From the NCBI RefSeq assembly GCF_003387575.1, contig NZ_QUAB01000046.1, positions 1-64,000 on the forward strand: a stretch of DNA of 64,000 nucleotides, given 5' to 3'. The notes beneath the pieces are model-generated. The model saw only the letters and a program-made list of their open reading frames with translations, searched no databases and had not been told where the DNA came from. Position numbers and translations under genes: made by a program. Of the stretch, positions 1 through 7,366 are shown piece after piece (the stretch's first letter is position 1; every line of letters starts with the position of its first letter). The DNA comes from Microbacterium bovistercoris. Its GTDB lineage: Bacteria; Actinomycetota; Actinomycetes; Actinomycetales; Microbacteriaceae.

Positions 1-416
1 CCCCCCCGCCGCAGAGGCCCCAGCAGGTCGCTGAAGTGGATCTCGTGGATCACGACGTCCGCTCCCGGATATCGCTTCCGGAACTCTGCGATGTGCTCCA
101 GGAACATCGCGGAGTCGTTCCCCATGACTCCGAGGCGGAGCTCCCCGCAGATCCCCACCGCAGCGCTCCTGGCCTTGGCGACGCCGTCGAGGATCGCGCG
201 ATATCCGATCCGGAGATCGTCGCGGAGCTCGGCGCCGATCGGGGTCAGCTCGACCCTGCGACTGCTGCGGGTGAACAGGCGCGCGCCGATCGCCTGCTCC
301 TGAGCATTGATCGCCTGACTCACCCGAGCCTGCGAGACGTGCAGGCGCTCCGCGGTGCGGCCGAAGTGCAGTTCGTCCGCAAGAGTGAGGAAGATCTCGA
401 TGTCGCGCAGTTCCAC
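1..416 (-). CDS. LysR-family transcriptional regulator (5' part, runs off the left edge)
   Basis: The visible 138 residues from a GTG at 416 begin ELRDIEIFLTLADELHFGRT and continue into the LysR winged helix-turn-helix (A-RLHVSQARVSQAI, about residues 20-38), then the linker and the start of the effector-binding domain (GELRLGV-GND). The C-terminal part lies outside the window. It is divergent from a wrecked VOC-family gene at 550, and a perfect inverted repeat at 430-449 lies just upstream of its start, the usual place for LysR autoregulation. Family assignment is firm. The effector and target are unknown, and the former neighbour target may be the pseudogene. Confidence 0.9.
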   Translation of the reverse strand, partial: MELRDIEIFLTLADELHFGRTAERLHVSQARVSQAINAQEQAIGARLFTRSSRRVELTPIGAELRDDLRIGYRAILDGVAKARSAAVGICGELRLGVMGNDSAMFLEHIAEFRKRYPGADVVIHEIHFSDLLGPLRRG

Positions 417-429
417 GCTCGCCTCCCGG

Positions 430-449
430 CGATAACCGACAGGTTATCG
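430..449. promoter_or_regulatory. Inverted repeat CGATAACC-N4-GGTTATCG, candidate LysR operator
   Basis: Perfect 8-bp arms at 430-437 and 442-449 with spacer GACA, 14 bases from the LysR start. It contains a T-N11-A core (ATAACC/GGTTAT), the signature of LysR-family binding sites. Binding is inferred from position and symmetry. Confidence 0.55.
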
Positions 450-461
450 CAGCATCCGTCT

Positions 462-483
462 TTTCGCCCTTGATCGGGCGAAA
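462..483. promoter_or_regulatory. Second inverted repeat TTTCGCCC-N6-GGGCGAAA
   Basis: Perfect 8-bp arms at 462-469 and 476-483 with spacer TTGATC, 12 bases beyond the first palindrome in the same LysR/VOC intergenic region. It could be a second operator or a hairpin in a leader. Its function is unknown. Confidence 0.35.
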
Positions 484-549
484 TCAGGATCGGATGCTGG
501 TGATGACGACCCATCCGGGTCATCAGAACACAGCACAAGGAGGACGATC

Positions 550-775
550 ATGGATCTCACACTGAACGCCGTGACGCTCGCGGTCGAGGACCTGGCCCGC
601 GCGAAGGCGTTCTACTCGGAAGGACTCGGCTGCGGCCGTCGATGACGTGCTGACGCGGGCCGAGCGGGCCGGCGGTTCGATCGTGCGACCGGCCGAGCGC
701 GCCCAGTGGGGCGGCTACTTCGGCTACCTCGGCGACCCCGACGGACACCTGTGGAAGGTGGTGTCCACCGCGTGA
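550..775 (+). pseudogene. VOC (glyoxalase/bleomycin resistance) family gene with internal deletion
   Basis: An ATG at 550, preceded by a good Shine-Dalgarno AAGGAGG, opens a typical VOC N-terminus (MDLTLNAVTLAVEDLARAKA, then FYSEGLGC). The frame hits TGA at 643 after 31 codons. In another frame, from about 635 to TGA at 773, the sequence encodes a typical VOC C-terminus (DDVLTRAERAGGSI ... GGYFGYLGDPDGHLWKV). The central part of the roughly 120-residue fold is missing, so an out-of-frame deletion joined the ends near base 633. No functional enzyme can be made. The sequence has not decayed otherwise, which suggests a recent event. Confidence 0.85.
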
Positions 776-797
776 GAAGAGCGCTGCGGATACGAAG

Positions 798-821
798 AAG
801 GCCCCGCCGAAGCGGGGCCTT
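798..821. terminator. Bidirectional hairpin terminator
   Basis: Perfect 10-bp stem AAGGCCCCGC / GCGGGGCCTT with a CGAA loop, between the VOC pseudogene and the convergent rpmE2 gene. Rho-independent type, with only a short pyrimidine run. Confidence 0.8.
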
Positions 822-837
822 CCTGCGGAGATTCGCC

Positions 838-1095
838 TTACTTGGCGGAGCCACCGAAGTTCTTGAAGCGCTGGTTGAACTTCTCGACGCGACCGGCCGA
901 GTCCATGATGCGCTGCTTGCCCGTGTAGAACGGGTGCGAGGCCGAGGAGATCTCGACGTCGATCACCGGGTACTCCACGCCGTCCAGCTCGATGGTCTTG
1001 TCGCTGGTGACGGTGGAGCGGGTGAGGAAGGTCTCGCCCGAGCCGAGGTCGCGGAACACGACGGCGTGGTAGTCGGGGTGGATGTCAGTCTTCAT
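838..1095 (-). CDS. rpmE2: 50S ribosomal protein L31 type B
   Basis: An 85-residue protein beginning [17 protein letters not shown] and containing [11 protein letters not shown] and the C-terminal [10 protein letters not shown], which marks type B L31. The zinc-binding cysteines of the C+ form are absent, so this is the zinc-independent paralogue. In many bacteria that form is made under zinc limitation through Zur. I looked upstream and saw no recognisable Zur box, so zinc control is not shown here. The internal ATG at 1095 is chosen because homologues start with MK-DIHPDY; an in-frame upstream extension would be foreign to the family. Confidence 0.95.
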   Translation of the reverse strand: MKTDIHPDYHAVVFRDLGSGETFLTRSTVTSDKTIELDGVEYPVIDVEISSASHPFYTGKQRIMDSAGRVEKFNQRFKNFGGSAK

Positions 1096-1113
1096 GGGAT
1101 TCCTTACGTGGTG

Positions 1114-1131
1114 CCCTGGATTTGGCCAGGG
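1114..1131 (-). promoter_or_regulatory. Small inverted repeat in the rpmE2 leader
   Basis: CCCTGG (1114-1119) and CCAGGG (1126-1131) with a 6-base loop, 18 bases upstream of the rpmE2 start. It may fold in the leader mRNA. Ribosomal protein leaders often carry such structures, but no known motif is recognised. Confidence 0.25.
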
Positions 1132-1187
1132 GCGAGGGAAGTCTGCGGTGCGGAAAAGCACCAAGGATCGATTCTAGCAGACGGCGG

Positions 1188-1973
1188 TCAGGATGCCGCG
1201 CGGGCGGCGTAGCGGCCCCCGTCGGATGTCAGCACGATCGGCATGCCGAACGCGATGCTGAGATTCTCGGCCGTCAGCGCCTCGTCCAGCGGCCCCGCGG
1301 CGACGACGCCACCGTCCCGGAGCAGCAGCACGTGGGTGAATCCGACCGGGATCTCCTCGACATGGTGGGTGACCATGACCATTGCCGGAGTGGTCGGCGA
1401 GGAGGCGTACCCGCTGAGCAGGCCGAGCAGCTCCTCACGCGACCCGAGGTCGAGGCTGGCCGTGGGCTCGTCGAGCAGCAGCAGCTCGGGGTCGGTCATG
1501 ATCGCACGGGCGATCTGCACACGCTTCTGCTCACCGTCGCTGAGCGTGCCGAACAGACGGTCGGCGAGGTGGTCGAGATGCCACTCGGCGAGCACGCGCA
1601 TCGCCTGACGCTCGTCGATGTCCTCGTACTCCTCGTTCCAGCGACCGAGCACGGAGTATGCGGCGGTGAGCACCGCGTTCAGCACGGTCTCGTCGCGGGG
1701 CACCCGTCGGGCCATCGCGCTCGACGCGAAGCCGATGCGGGGGCGCAGCTCGAACACGTCGGTGCGGCCCAGCTGCTCGCCGAGGATCTCGACGGCACCC
1801 GAGGTGGGATGCAGCAGCGTGTCGGCCAGCTGCAGCAGCGTGGTCTTGCCTGCGCCGTTCGGGCCGAGGACCACCCAGCGCTGATCGTCCGAGACCTCCC
1901 AGGTCACGTGATCGACGATGTTGCGCCCTTCGCGGCGCACGACGACATCGGTGAATTCCAGAGCACTCGGCAT
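1188..1973 (-). CDS. Orphan ABC transporter ATP-binding protein
   Basis: A 261-residue single nucleotide-binding domain: Walker A GPNGAGKTT near residue 38, signature LSDGEQKR near 144, Walker B LLLLDEP near 164, and H-loop VTHH. The signature and the short length resemble ModF/iron-type cytosolic ATPases rather than a dedicated importer. No permease or binding-protein gene is adjacent, so the partner and substrate are unknown. A TAGGCT hexamer ends 6 bases before the ATG, implying its own leaderless promoter, although glgA lies only 17 bases beyond. Confidence 0.85.
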   Translation of the reverse strand: MPSALEFTDVVVRREGRNIVDHVTWEVSDDQRWVVLGPNGAGKTTLLQLADTLLHPTSGAVEILGEQLGRTDVFELRPRIGFASSAMARRVPRDETVLNAVLTAAYSVLGRWNEEYEDIDERQAMRVLAEWHLDHLADRLFGTLSDGEQKRVQIARAIMTDPELLLLDEPTASLDLGSREELLGLLSGYASSPTTPAMVMVTHHVEEIPVGFTHVLLLRDGGVVAAGPLDEALTAENLSIAFGMPIVLTSDGGRYAARAAS

Positions 1974-1979
1974 GTCGCC

Positions 1980-1985
1980 AGCCTA
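1980..1985 (-). promoter_or_regulatory. -10 TAGGCT, 6 bases before ABC ATPase start (1973)
   Basis: On the minus strand the hexamer is followed by GGCGAC and the ATG with no Shine-Dalgarno, so transcription probably starts at the start codon. Confidence 0.55.
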
Positions 1986-1990
1986 TCGGC

Positions 1991-3175
1991 TCAGCCGGCC
2001 AGCTCCGCGTACAGCGCCTCGGTCGTGTCGGCGATCGCGCCCCAGCTGAACTGCGCGCGGGCGCGCTCGCGACCCGCCTCGCCGTACTCCCCCGCGCGCA
2101 CGGGGTCGGATACCACCTCGGTGAGCACCGCGGCGAGGTCGGCGACGTACCGATCCGGATCCATCGGAGTCCCGGTTCCGTCCTGCACCTGATCGATCGG
2201 CACCAGACGCCCGGTGACGCCGTCCTCGACGACTTCGGGGATGCCGCCGGTCGCGGTGCCGACGACGGCGGCGCCGCACGCCATCGCCTCGAGGTTCACG
2301 ATGCCGAGCGGCTCGTAGATCGAGGGGCAGACGAACGTGGTCGCCGCGGTGAGGATCGCCGAGAGCTCGTCGCGCGGCAGCATCCTGTCGATCCAGATGA
2401 CTCCGTCCCGCGTCTGCTGCAGCAGCCGGACGAGTTCCTGCACCTCGGCCATGATCTCGGGGGTGTCCGGCGCGCCCGCGCACAGCACCAGCTGCACCTC
2501 GGGCGGCAGCGCGGCGGCCGCGCGCAGCAGGTACGGCAGCCCCTTCTGCCGCGTGATGCGGCCGACGAAGACCACGGACGGGCGGGCCGGATCCATGCCG
2601 ACGCTCTGCAGGAATGCGGCATCCTCGACCGGTCGCCAGCGCTCCACGTCGATGCCGTTGTGGATCACGCGCACGCGGGCGGGATCCACCTGCGGGTAGC
2701 TGCGCAGGATGTCACTGCGCATGCCCGCGCTCACCGCGATGATCGCGGCGGCGTTCTCGTAGGCGAGCTTCTCGATGCCGCTCGAGACGGCGTAGCCGCC
2801 GCCGAGCTGCTCGGCCTTCCACGGTCGCAGCGGCTCGAGGCTGTGGGCCGTCAGCACATGCGGGATCCCGTGCAGCTGCGACGCCAGGTGCCCGGCGAAG
2901 TTCGCGTACCAGGTGTGGCTGTGCACGACGTCGGCACCGGCGACATCGCCGACCATCGCGAGATCCGTGCCCAGCGTCTGCAGCGCGGGGTTCGCACCCG
3001 CGAGCTCGACGGGGGTCCGATACGCGCGCGTGCCAGGCTCGTCACGGTCGGCGCCGAATGCCCTGACCTGTACGTCGATACTCCTGCGAAGGGCGGCGAC
3101 GAGCTCCGCGACATGCACACCGGCACCGCCGTAGATCTCCGGCGGGTACTCCTTCGTGATGACATCGACTCGCAT
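1991..3175 (-). CDS. glgA: Glycogen synthase (actinobacterial GT4 type)
   Basis: A 394-residue GT-B glycosyltransferase beginning MRVDVITKEYPPEIYGGAG, where the KEYPPEIYGGAGVH motif forms the donor-site loop. The C-terminal domain carries VFVGRITRQKGLPYLL and the ExxGI-type YEPLGIVNLEAMACG. It belongs to the corynebacterial GlgA family; in some actinobacteria such enzymes make maltose-1-phosphate (GlgM) rather than elongating glycogen directly. The start at 3175 is preferred over a longer N-terminus because the fold begins there and a TAGCGT hexamer lies 7 bases upstream. It is divergent from glgC, which makes its ADP-glucose donor. Confidence 0.92.
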   Translation of the reverse strand: MRVDVITKEYPPEIYGGAGVHVAELVAALRRSIDVQVRAFGADRDEPGTRAYRTPVELAGANPALQTLGTDLAMVGDVAGADVVHSHTWYANFAGHLASQLHGIPHVLTAHSLEPLRPWKAEQLGGGYAVSSGIEKLAYENAAAIIAVSAGMRSDILRSYPQVDPARVRVIHNGIDVERWRPVEDAAFLQSVGMDPARPSVVFVGRITRQKGLPYLLRAAAALPPEVQLVLCAGAPDTPEIMAEVQELVRLLQQTRDGVIWIDRMLPRDELSAILTAATTFVCPSIYEPLGIVNLEAMACGAAVVGTATGGIPEVVEDGVTGRLVPIDQVQDGTGTPMDPDRYVADLAAVLTEVVSDPVRAGEYGEAGRERARAQFSWGAIADTTEALYAELAG

Positions 3176-3182
3176 GTCGCAA

Positions 3183-3188
3183 ACGCTA
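3183..3188 (-). promoter_or_regulatory. -10 TAGCGT, 7 bases before glgA
   Basis: No Shine-Dalgarno intervenes, so the glgA mRNA is probably leaderless. It lies 22 bases from the divergent glgC hexamer. Confidence 0.5.
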
Positions 3189-3210
3189 GTACACGACGTC
3201 ATCCGCCCTC

Positions 3211-3216
3211 TATGGT
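3211..3216 (+). promoter_or_regulatory. -10 TATGGT, 6 bases before glgC
   Basis: TATGGT-GGAGCC-ATG. The GGAG could act as a very close Shine-Dalgarno, but the -10 spacing predicts a start at the ATG. Confidence 0.5.
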
Positions 3217-3222
3217 GGAGCC

Positions 3223-4464
3223 ATGTCGGCACCCAAGAAGGTTTTCGGGATCATCCTCGCCGGCGGCGAGGGCAAGCGGCTGATGCCCCTGACGGCGGAT
3301 CGCGCCAAACCCGCGGTGCCCTTCGGTGGGCAGTATCGACTCATCGACTTCGCGATCTCGAACCTGATCAATTCGGGCCTCAGACAGGTCGTCGTGCTGA
3401 CGCAGTACAAGTCGCACAGCCTCGACCGGCACATCACGCAGACCTGGCGGATGTCTTCGCTGCTGGACTCCTACATCACCTCGGTGCCCGCGCAGCAGAG
3501 GCTCGGCAAGCGCTGGTTCTCCGGCTCGGCCGATGCGATCCTGCAGAGCCTGAACCTCATCAACGACGAGCGCCCCGACATCGTCGTCGTCATCGGCGCC
3601 GACCACGTGTACCGGATGGACTTCCAGCAGATGGTCGACGCGCACGTCGCCTCGGGCGCGGCGGCCACGGTCGCCGGCATCCGGCAGCCGCTCGCTCTCG
3701 CCTCGCAGTTCGGCGTGATCGACGCCGACGCGGAGACGGGACGCATCAGGCAGTTCCTCGAGAAGCCGACGGATGCCACGGGGCTCGCCGACTCGCCCAA
3801 CGAGGTGCTCGCCTCCATGGGCAACTACGTCTTCGATGCGGACGCCCTGGTGGCCGCGGTCGAGGCCGATGGCGAGCTCGCCACCTCCGGTCACGACATG
3901 GGCGGCGACATCGTGCCGTACTTCGTCTCGCGCGGTGAAGCGGGGTACTACGACATGAAGCAGAACGAGGTGCCTGGTTCTTCGCCGCGGGACCGCGCCT
4001 ACTGGCGCGACGTCGGGACCATCGACTCCTTCTTCGACGCGCACATGGATCTCATCTCCACCCTGCCGGTGTTCAACCTGTACAACACCGCGTGGCCGAT
4101 CCGCACGCAGTCGGTGAACGCGCCGCCCGCGAAGTTCGTCCGCGACGCGGTGGGCCGGATAGGGAATGCCATCGATTCGATCGTGTCCCAGGGGTCAGTG
4201 CTCTCCGGCACGCATCTGGAACGCAGCGTGGTGGGTCCGGGCACGCTGGCCTCGGGCGGCTCGACCATCACCGACTCGGTGCTGTTCGATCATGTGCACG
4301 TCGGACAGGGTGCCCGCGTGCACCGTGCGGTGCTGGACAAGAATGTCGTGCTCGAGGACGGCGCGACCGTCGGGGTCGATCGCGAACGCGACATCGAGCG
4401 CGGGTTCACCGTGACCGAATCGGGTCTCACCGTGGTCGGCAAGGGACTGCGCGTCGCCCGCTGA
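3223..4464 (+). CDS. glgC: Glucose-1-phosphate adenylyltransferase (ADP-glucose pyrophosphorylase)
   Basis: Makes ADP-glucose from glucose-1-phosphate and ATP for glycogen synthesis. The 413 residues show the nucleotidyltransferase signature [23 protein letters not shown] split across residues 14-36, the GADHVYRMD metal/sugar site near residue 126, FLEKP near 181 and a C-terminal left-handed beta-helix region. Length is normal for the family. It is divergent from glgA with 47 bases between them, so the pair can be co-controlled. serB follows after 16 bases but has its own promoter-like hexamer. Confidence 0.96.
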   Translation: MSAPKKVFGIILAGGEGKRLMPLTADRAKPAVPFGGQYRLIDFAISNLINSGLRQVVVLTQYKSHSLDRHITQTWRMSSLLDSYITSVPAQQRLGKRWFSGSADAILQSLNLINDERPDIVVVIGADHVYRMDFQQMVDAHVASGAAATVAGIRQPLALASQFGVIDADAETGRIRQFLEKPTDATGLADSPNEVLASMGNYVFDADALVAAVEADGELATSGHDMGGDIVPYFVSRGEAGYYDMKQNEVPGSSPRDRAYWRDVGTIDSFFDAHMDLISTLPVFNLYNTAWPIRTQSVNAPPAKFVRDAVGRIGNAIDSIVSQGSVLSGTHLERSVVGPGTLASGGSTITDSVLFDHVHVGQGARVHRAVLDKNVVLEDGATVGVDRERDIERGFTVTESGLTVVGKGLRVAR

Positions 4465-4468
4465 CCGC

Positions 4469-4474
4469 TACGCT
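4469..4474 (+). promoter_or_regulatory. -10 TACGCT, 6 bases before serB GTG
   Basis: It sits inside the 16-base glgC-serB gap and overlaps no Shine-Dalgarno. It suggests serB can be transcribed separately from glgC. Confidence 0.45.
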
Positions 4475-4480
4475 CGGACG

Positions 4481-5116
4481 GTGACCGCTGCGCGCTTCCT
4501 CGTCGTCCTCGATGCCGATTCCACCCTCATCCAGGATGAGGTGATCGAGCTGCTCGCCGAAGAGGCCGGACGCCGGGCCGAAGTGCAGGCGGCGACGGAG
4601 GCCGCGATGCGCGGCGAGGTCGACTTCGCGACGAGCCTGCGCTCGCGTGTGGCCGCGCTGACCGGTGTTCCCACGGCGGCGTTCGAGCGGGTGCGGGCGC
4701 GGGTGCGCCCGACGCCCGGTGTGCGGGCGCTGACCGCGGCGGTGCACGAGCGCGGCGGTGTCGTCGGCGTGGTCTCCGGCGGGTTCCACGAGATCCTCGA
4801 CGGTGTCGCTCCCGGGCTCGGCGTCGACCGCTGGAGGGCGAACCGTCTGGTCGTCGCCGATGGAGCGCTCACCGGCGAGGTCGACGGCGAGATCGTCGAT
4901 GCCGAGGCCAAGGCCTCGTCGCTGCTCGCCTGGGCGGCCGAACTCGGAGTGCCCTCATCCCGCACCGTCGCGATCGGCGACGGTGCCAACGATCTGCGGA
5001 TGATGGACGTCGCCGGTCTGGGACTGGCGTTCAACGCCAAGCCGGCGGTGCGCGCAGCCGCCTCGCTGGTGATCGGTCCGCAGAACCTGTCCGAGGTCGT
5101 CCCGCTGCTCCCCTAG
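4481..5116 (+). CDS. serB: Phosphoserine phosphatase (HAD-IB)
   Basis: Removes phosphate from phosphoserine in the last step of serine synthesis. The 211-residue protein starts at GTG and shows HAD motif I DADSTLIQDEV (residues 10-20), motif II VSGGFHEI near 92, and motifs III/IV AIGDGANDLRMMDVAGLG near 166. The PSP signature D-DST is intact. It lacks the N-terminal ACT domain of the longer actinobacterial SerB2 type, so it resembles the short catalytic form. Specificity for phosphoserine is inferred from the motif set. Confidence 0.88.
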   Translation: MTAARFLVVLDADSTLIQDEVIELLAEEAGRRAEVQAATEAAMRGEVDFATSLRSRVAALTGVPTAAFERVRARVRPTPGVRALTAAVHERGGVVGVVSGGFHEILDGVAPGLGVDRWRANRLVVADGALTGEVDGEIVDAEAKASSLLAWAAELGVPSSRTVAIGDGANDLRMMDVAGLGLAFNAKPAVRAAASLVIGPQNLSEVVPLLP

Positions 5117-5137
5117 CCGGACGTCGGCGCCCGGCGT

Positions 5138-5143
5138 TAGCGT
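5138..5143 (+). promoter_or_regulatory. -10 TAGCGT, 6 bases before first hydrolase
   Basis: TAGCGT-CGGTGC-ATG with no Shine-Dalgarno. The second hydrolase copy has the same architecture at 5862-5867. Confidence 0.5.
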
Positions 5144-5149
5144 CGGTGC

Positions 5150-5833
5150 ATGGACATCATCCTGATCCCTGGACTGTGGCTCGAGGCATCCAGCTGGGAC
5201 GACGTGACGCCCGCGCTGCGCGCGGCGGGCCACCGGGTGCATCCGCTGACCATGCCCGGGGTGGGCGCGCCCGCATCCGACATCGGACTGGACGACTGGG
5301 TGGGCCACGTCACGGCACGGATCGATGACGTCGACGGTCCGACAGCGCTCGTCGGGCACTCCGGTGGCGGGGACGTGGCCTGGCTCGCGACCGACGCCCG
5401 CCCCGACCGCATCGACAGGCTCGTGCTCGTCGACGCACTCCCTCCCGCGGCGGACGAGCGAGTGAACGAGTTCCCGGTCGTCGACGGGGTGATTCCGTTC
5501 CCGGGATGGGAGAGCTTCTCGGCAGCCGATCTGCGGGACCTCGACGCACCCACCAGGGAGCGCATCGTGCGGGAGATGGCACCGATCCCGGAGCGCATCC
5601 CCGGAGACTCCATCGTGCTCTCCGACAGACGGCGCTTCTCCGTGCCGGTGACGGTGCTGGCCGGAGGTGAGGACCTCGAGGAGCTGGAGGCCGCACTCGC
5701 TGACTGGCCCGCCTACGACAAGGAGTTCCACGCGATCGAGGACATCAGCGTGGTGACGATCGGATCGGGGCACTGGCCGCAGTTCACCGTCCCTGACCGT
5801 CTCGCCCAGCTGATCCTGGCCGCGATCGCCTGA
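5150..5833 (+). CDS. Alpha/beta-fold hydrolase, tandem copy 1
   Basis: A 227-residue alpha/beta hydrolase. The N-terminal MDIILIPGLWLEASSWD gives the oxyanion-hole strand, the nucleophile elbow GHSGGG lies near residue 67, and the C-terminal GSGHWPQ supplies the catalytic His. There is no signal peptide, so it is cytoplasmic. It is followed by a close paralogue with the same start, the shared VVDGVIPFPGW and the shared GSGHWPQ. It resembles the esterase/MenH-like small hydrolases. The substrate cannot be read from the sequence. Confidence 0.88.
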   Translation: MDIILIPGLWLEASSWDDVTPALRAAGHRVHPLTMPGVGAPASDIGLDDWVGHVTARIDDVDGPTALVGHSGGGDVAWLATDARPDRIDRLVLVDALPPAADERVNEFPVVDGVIPFPGWESFSAADLRDLDAPTRERIVREMAPIPERIPGDSIVLSDRRRFSVPVTVLAGGEDLEELEAALADWPAYDKEFHAIEDISVVTIGSGHWPQFTVPDRLAQLILAAIA

Positions 5834-5861
5834 AACCCGTGCGGATGTCGGCGGCTCGGCC

Positions 5862-5867
5862 TATCGT
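5862..5867 (+). promoter_or_regulatory. -10 TATCGT, 6 bases before second hydrolase
   Basis: TATCGT-CGGGAC-ATG. It lies 28 bases after the stop of hydrolase copy 1, so copy 2 need not depend on read-through. Confidence 0.5.
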
Positions 5868-5873
5868 CGGGAC

Positions 5874-6566
5874 ATGGACATCATCCTCGTTCCCGGTCTC
5901 TGGCTCGACGCGTCGTCCTGGGACCCGGTTCTGCACGCCCTGAAGACCGCGGGTCATCGTCCCTTCGCCATGACGATGCCGGGTGTCGGTGCTCCGGCGT
6001 CGGAGTCGTCCGAGATCGGCATGGCCGACTGGGTCGACGCGGTTGTCAATCGGATCGATGAAGCCGGTGAACCCGTGGTTCTCGTCGGGCATTCCGGCGG
6101 AGGCAACGTCGTGTGGGGTGCCGCCGACGCACGACCCGAGCAGGTGCGCCGCGTCGTGTTCGTCGACACGGTGCCGCCGCCGGGCGGCGCGATCAGTGAC
6201 TTCACCGTCGTGGACGGGGTGATCCCCTTCCCCGGCTGGGACTTCTTCCCGGACGAGGACGTGAGCGACCTCGACGCCGAGACCCGGGCGCGGACAGCGC
6301 CACTCGCGCAGAGCGTTCCCGCGCGGGTTCCGACCGACGAGATCGTCCTCACGAGGGAGAGCCGTCACGGCATACCGGTCACGCTGCTGATGGGCGGACT
6401 CGATCAGCAGCAGTTCGAGTCCCAGGTCGACGGCTGGGGCCCCTACGGCGAGGAGTACCGCGCAATCGCGGATGCCACGGTCGTGAAGATCGGGTCAGGC
6501 CACTGGCCGCAGTACTCCGCGCCGGAACGACTGTCGGAACTGCTGGTGGAGGCGGTGGGTCGCTGA
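5874..6566 (+). CDS. Alpha/beta-fold hydrolase, tandem copy 2
   Basis: A 230-residue paralogue of the preceding gene, with roughly half the aligned residues identical by eye. Shared blocks are MDIIL-PGLWL-ASSWD, TMPGVGAPAS, VGHSGGG (nucleophile Ser near residue 72), VVDGVIPFPGW and GSGHWPQ. Copy 2 has a short insertion before the DWV motif. The arrangement indicates a local duplication followed by divergence, each copy keeping its own leaderless-type promoter. The stop is one base from the convergent fabG stop. Confidence 0.88.
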   Translation: MDIILVPGLWLDASSWDPVLHALKTAGHRPFAMTMPGVGAPASESSEIGMADWVDAVVNRIDEAGEPVVLVGHSGGGNVVWGAADARPEQVRRVVFVDTVPPPGGAISDFTVVDGVIPFPGWDFFPDEDVSDLDAETRARTAPLAQSVPARVPTDEIVLTRESRHGIPVTLLMGGLDQQQFESQVDGWGPYGEEYRAIADATVVKIGSGHWPQYSAPERLSELLVEAVGR

Positions 6567-6567
6567 G

Positions 6568-7278
6568 TCAGTGCCCCATGCCGAGGCCGCCGTCGACCGG
6601 GATCACGGCGCCCGAGATGTAGGCGGCATCGTCCGAAGCCAGCCACGTGACGACGCCGGCGACCTCGTCGGCCGTCGCGAAGCGACCTGCCGGGATGCTG
6701 GCCTTGTACTGCTTCTGGGTGTCCTCGGGCAGTTCCGCGGTCATGTCGGTCTCGATGAAGCCGGGGGCGACGACGTTGGTCGTGATGCCACGAGCGCCGA
6801 GCTCGCGGGTGAGTGAGCGGGCGAAGCCGACCAGAGCGCTCTTCGAGGCCGCGTAGTTGACCTGTCCGGCCGAGCCGTAGAGGCCGACGACGCTGGAGAT
6901 GAGGACGATCCGGCCGAAGCGGGCCCGCAGCATCCCCTTGGAGGCGCGCTTGACGACGCGGAACGAGCCGCCGAGATTGGTGGAGACGACGCTGTCGAAG
7001 TCGTCCTCGCTCATGCGCATCAGCAGCGTGTCCTTGGTGATCCCGGCGTTCGCCACGAGGATCTCGATCGGGCCGAGCTTCTGCTCGACCTCGGTGAACG
7101 CCGCGTCGACGGCAGCGGCATCCGTCACGTCGGCGCGGACCGTGAGCGTGCCCTCGGGACCCTCGCCGCTGCGGGCCGTGACCGCGACGCGGTAGCCGTC
7201 TCGGACGAAGCGTTCGGCGATCGCGCGGCCGATGCCGCGGTTTCCGCCGGTGACGAGGACGACGCGGTCAGCGCTCAT
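6568..7278 (-). CDS. fabG: 3-oxoacyl-[acyl-carrier-protein] reductase-type short-chain dehydrogenase
   Basis: A 236-residue SDR: NAD(P)-binding TGGNRGIGRAIA near residue 9, NAGITKDTLL near 78, catalytic Ser in ISSVVG, YAASKSA with Tyr and Lys near 142, and the C-terminal SGAVIPVDGGLGMGH typical of FabG. It reduces 3-oxoacyl-ACP in fatty acid elongation. The start at 7278 has GGAG 8 bases upstream. An upstream in-frame ATG at 7311 overlaps the TAGGAT hexamer at 7310-7315, so it is unlikely to be in the mRNA. No other fab genes are adjacent. Confidence 0.88.
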   Translation of the reverse strand: MSADRVVLVTGGNRGIGRAIAERFVRDGYRVAVTARSGEGPEGTLTVRADVTDAAAVDAAFTEVEQKLGPIEILVANAGITKDTLLMRMSEDDFDSVVSTNLGGSFRVVKRASKGMLRARFGRIVLISSVVGLYGSAGQVNYAASKSALVGFARSLTRELGARGITTNVVAPGFIETDMTAELPEDTQKQYKASIPAGRFATADEVAGVVTWLASDDAAYISGAVIPVDGGLGMGH

Positions 7279-7309
7279 GAGGGCTCCAGTTTCTTCGAGG
7301 TCGCTGGCC

Positions 7310-7315
7310 ATCCTA
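7310..7315 (-). promoter_or_regulatory. -10 TAGGAT for fabG
   Basis: Minus-strand TAGGAT predicts a start near 7303 and a leader of about 25 bases that holds the GGAG ribosome-binding site of fabG. This one is not leaderless. Confidence 0.4.
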
Positions 7316-7351
7316 TCGAGCGGTGCGCGATCCGCAGGTGCGCGCGCGGCG

Positions 7352-7357
7352 TAGGCT
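7352..7357 (+). promoter_or_regulatory. -10 TAGGCT, 9 bases before DUF3099 gene
   Basis: TAGGCT is followed by GGAGGCACC and the GTG start. The GGAGG could serve as a Shine-Dalgarno on a very short leader. Confidence 0.4.
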
Positions 7358-7366
7358 GGAGGCACC

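Noticed and set aside
1096..1187. Zur-type zinc operator upstream of the zinc-free L31 gene
   Set aside because: I looked for an AT-rich TGAAAATGATTTTCA-like palindrome and found none; only a GC-rich hairpin is present.
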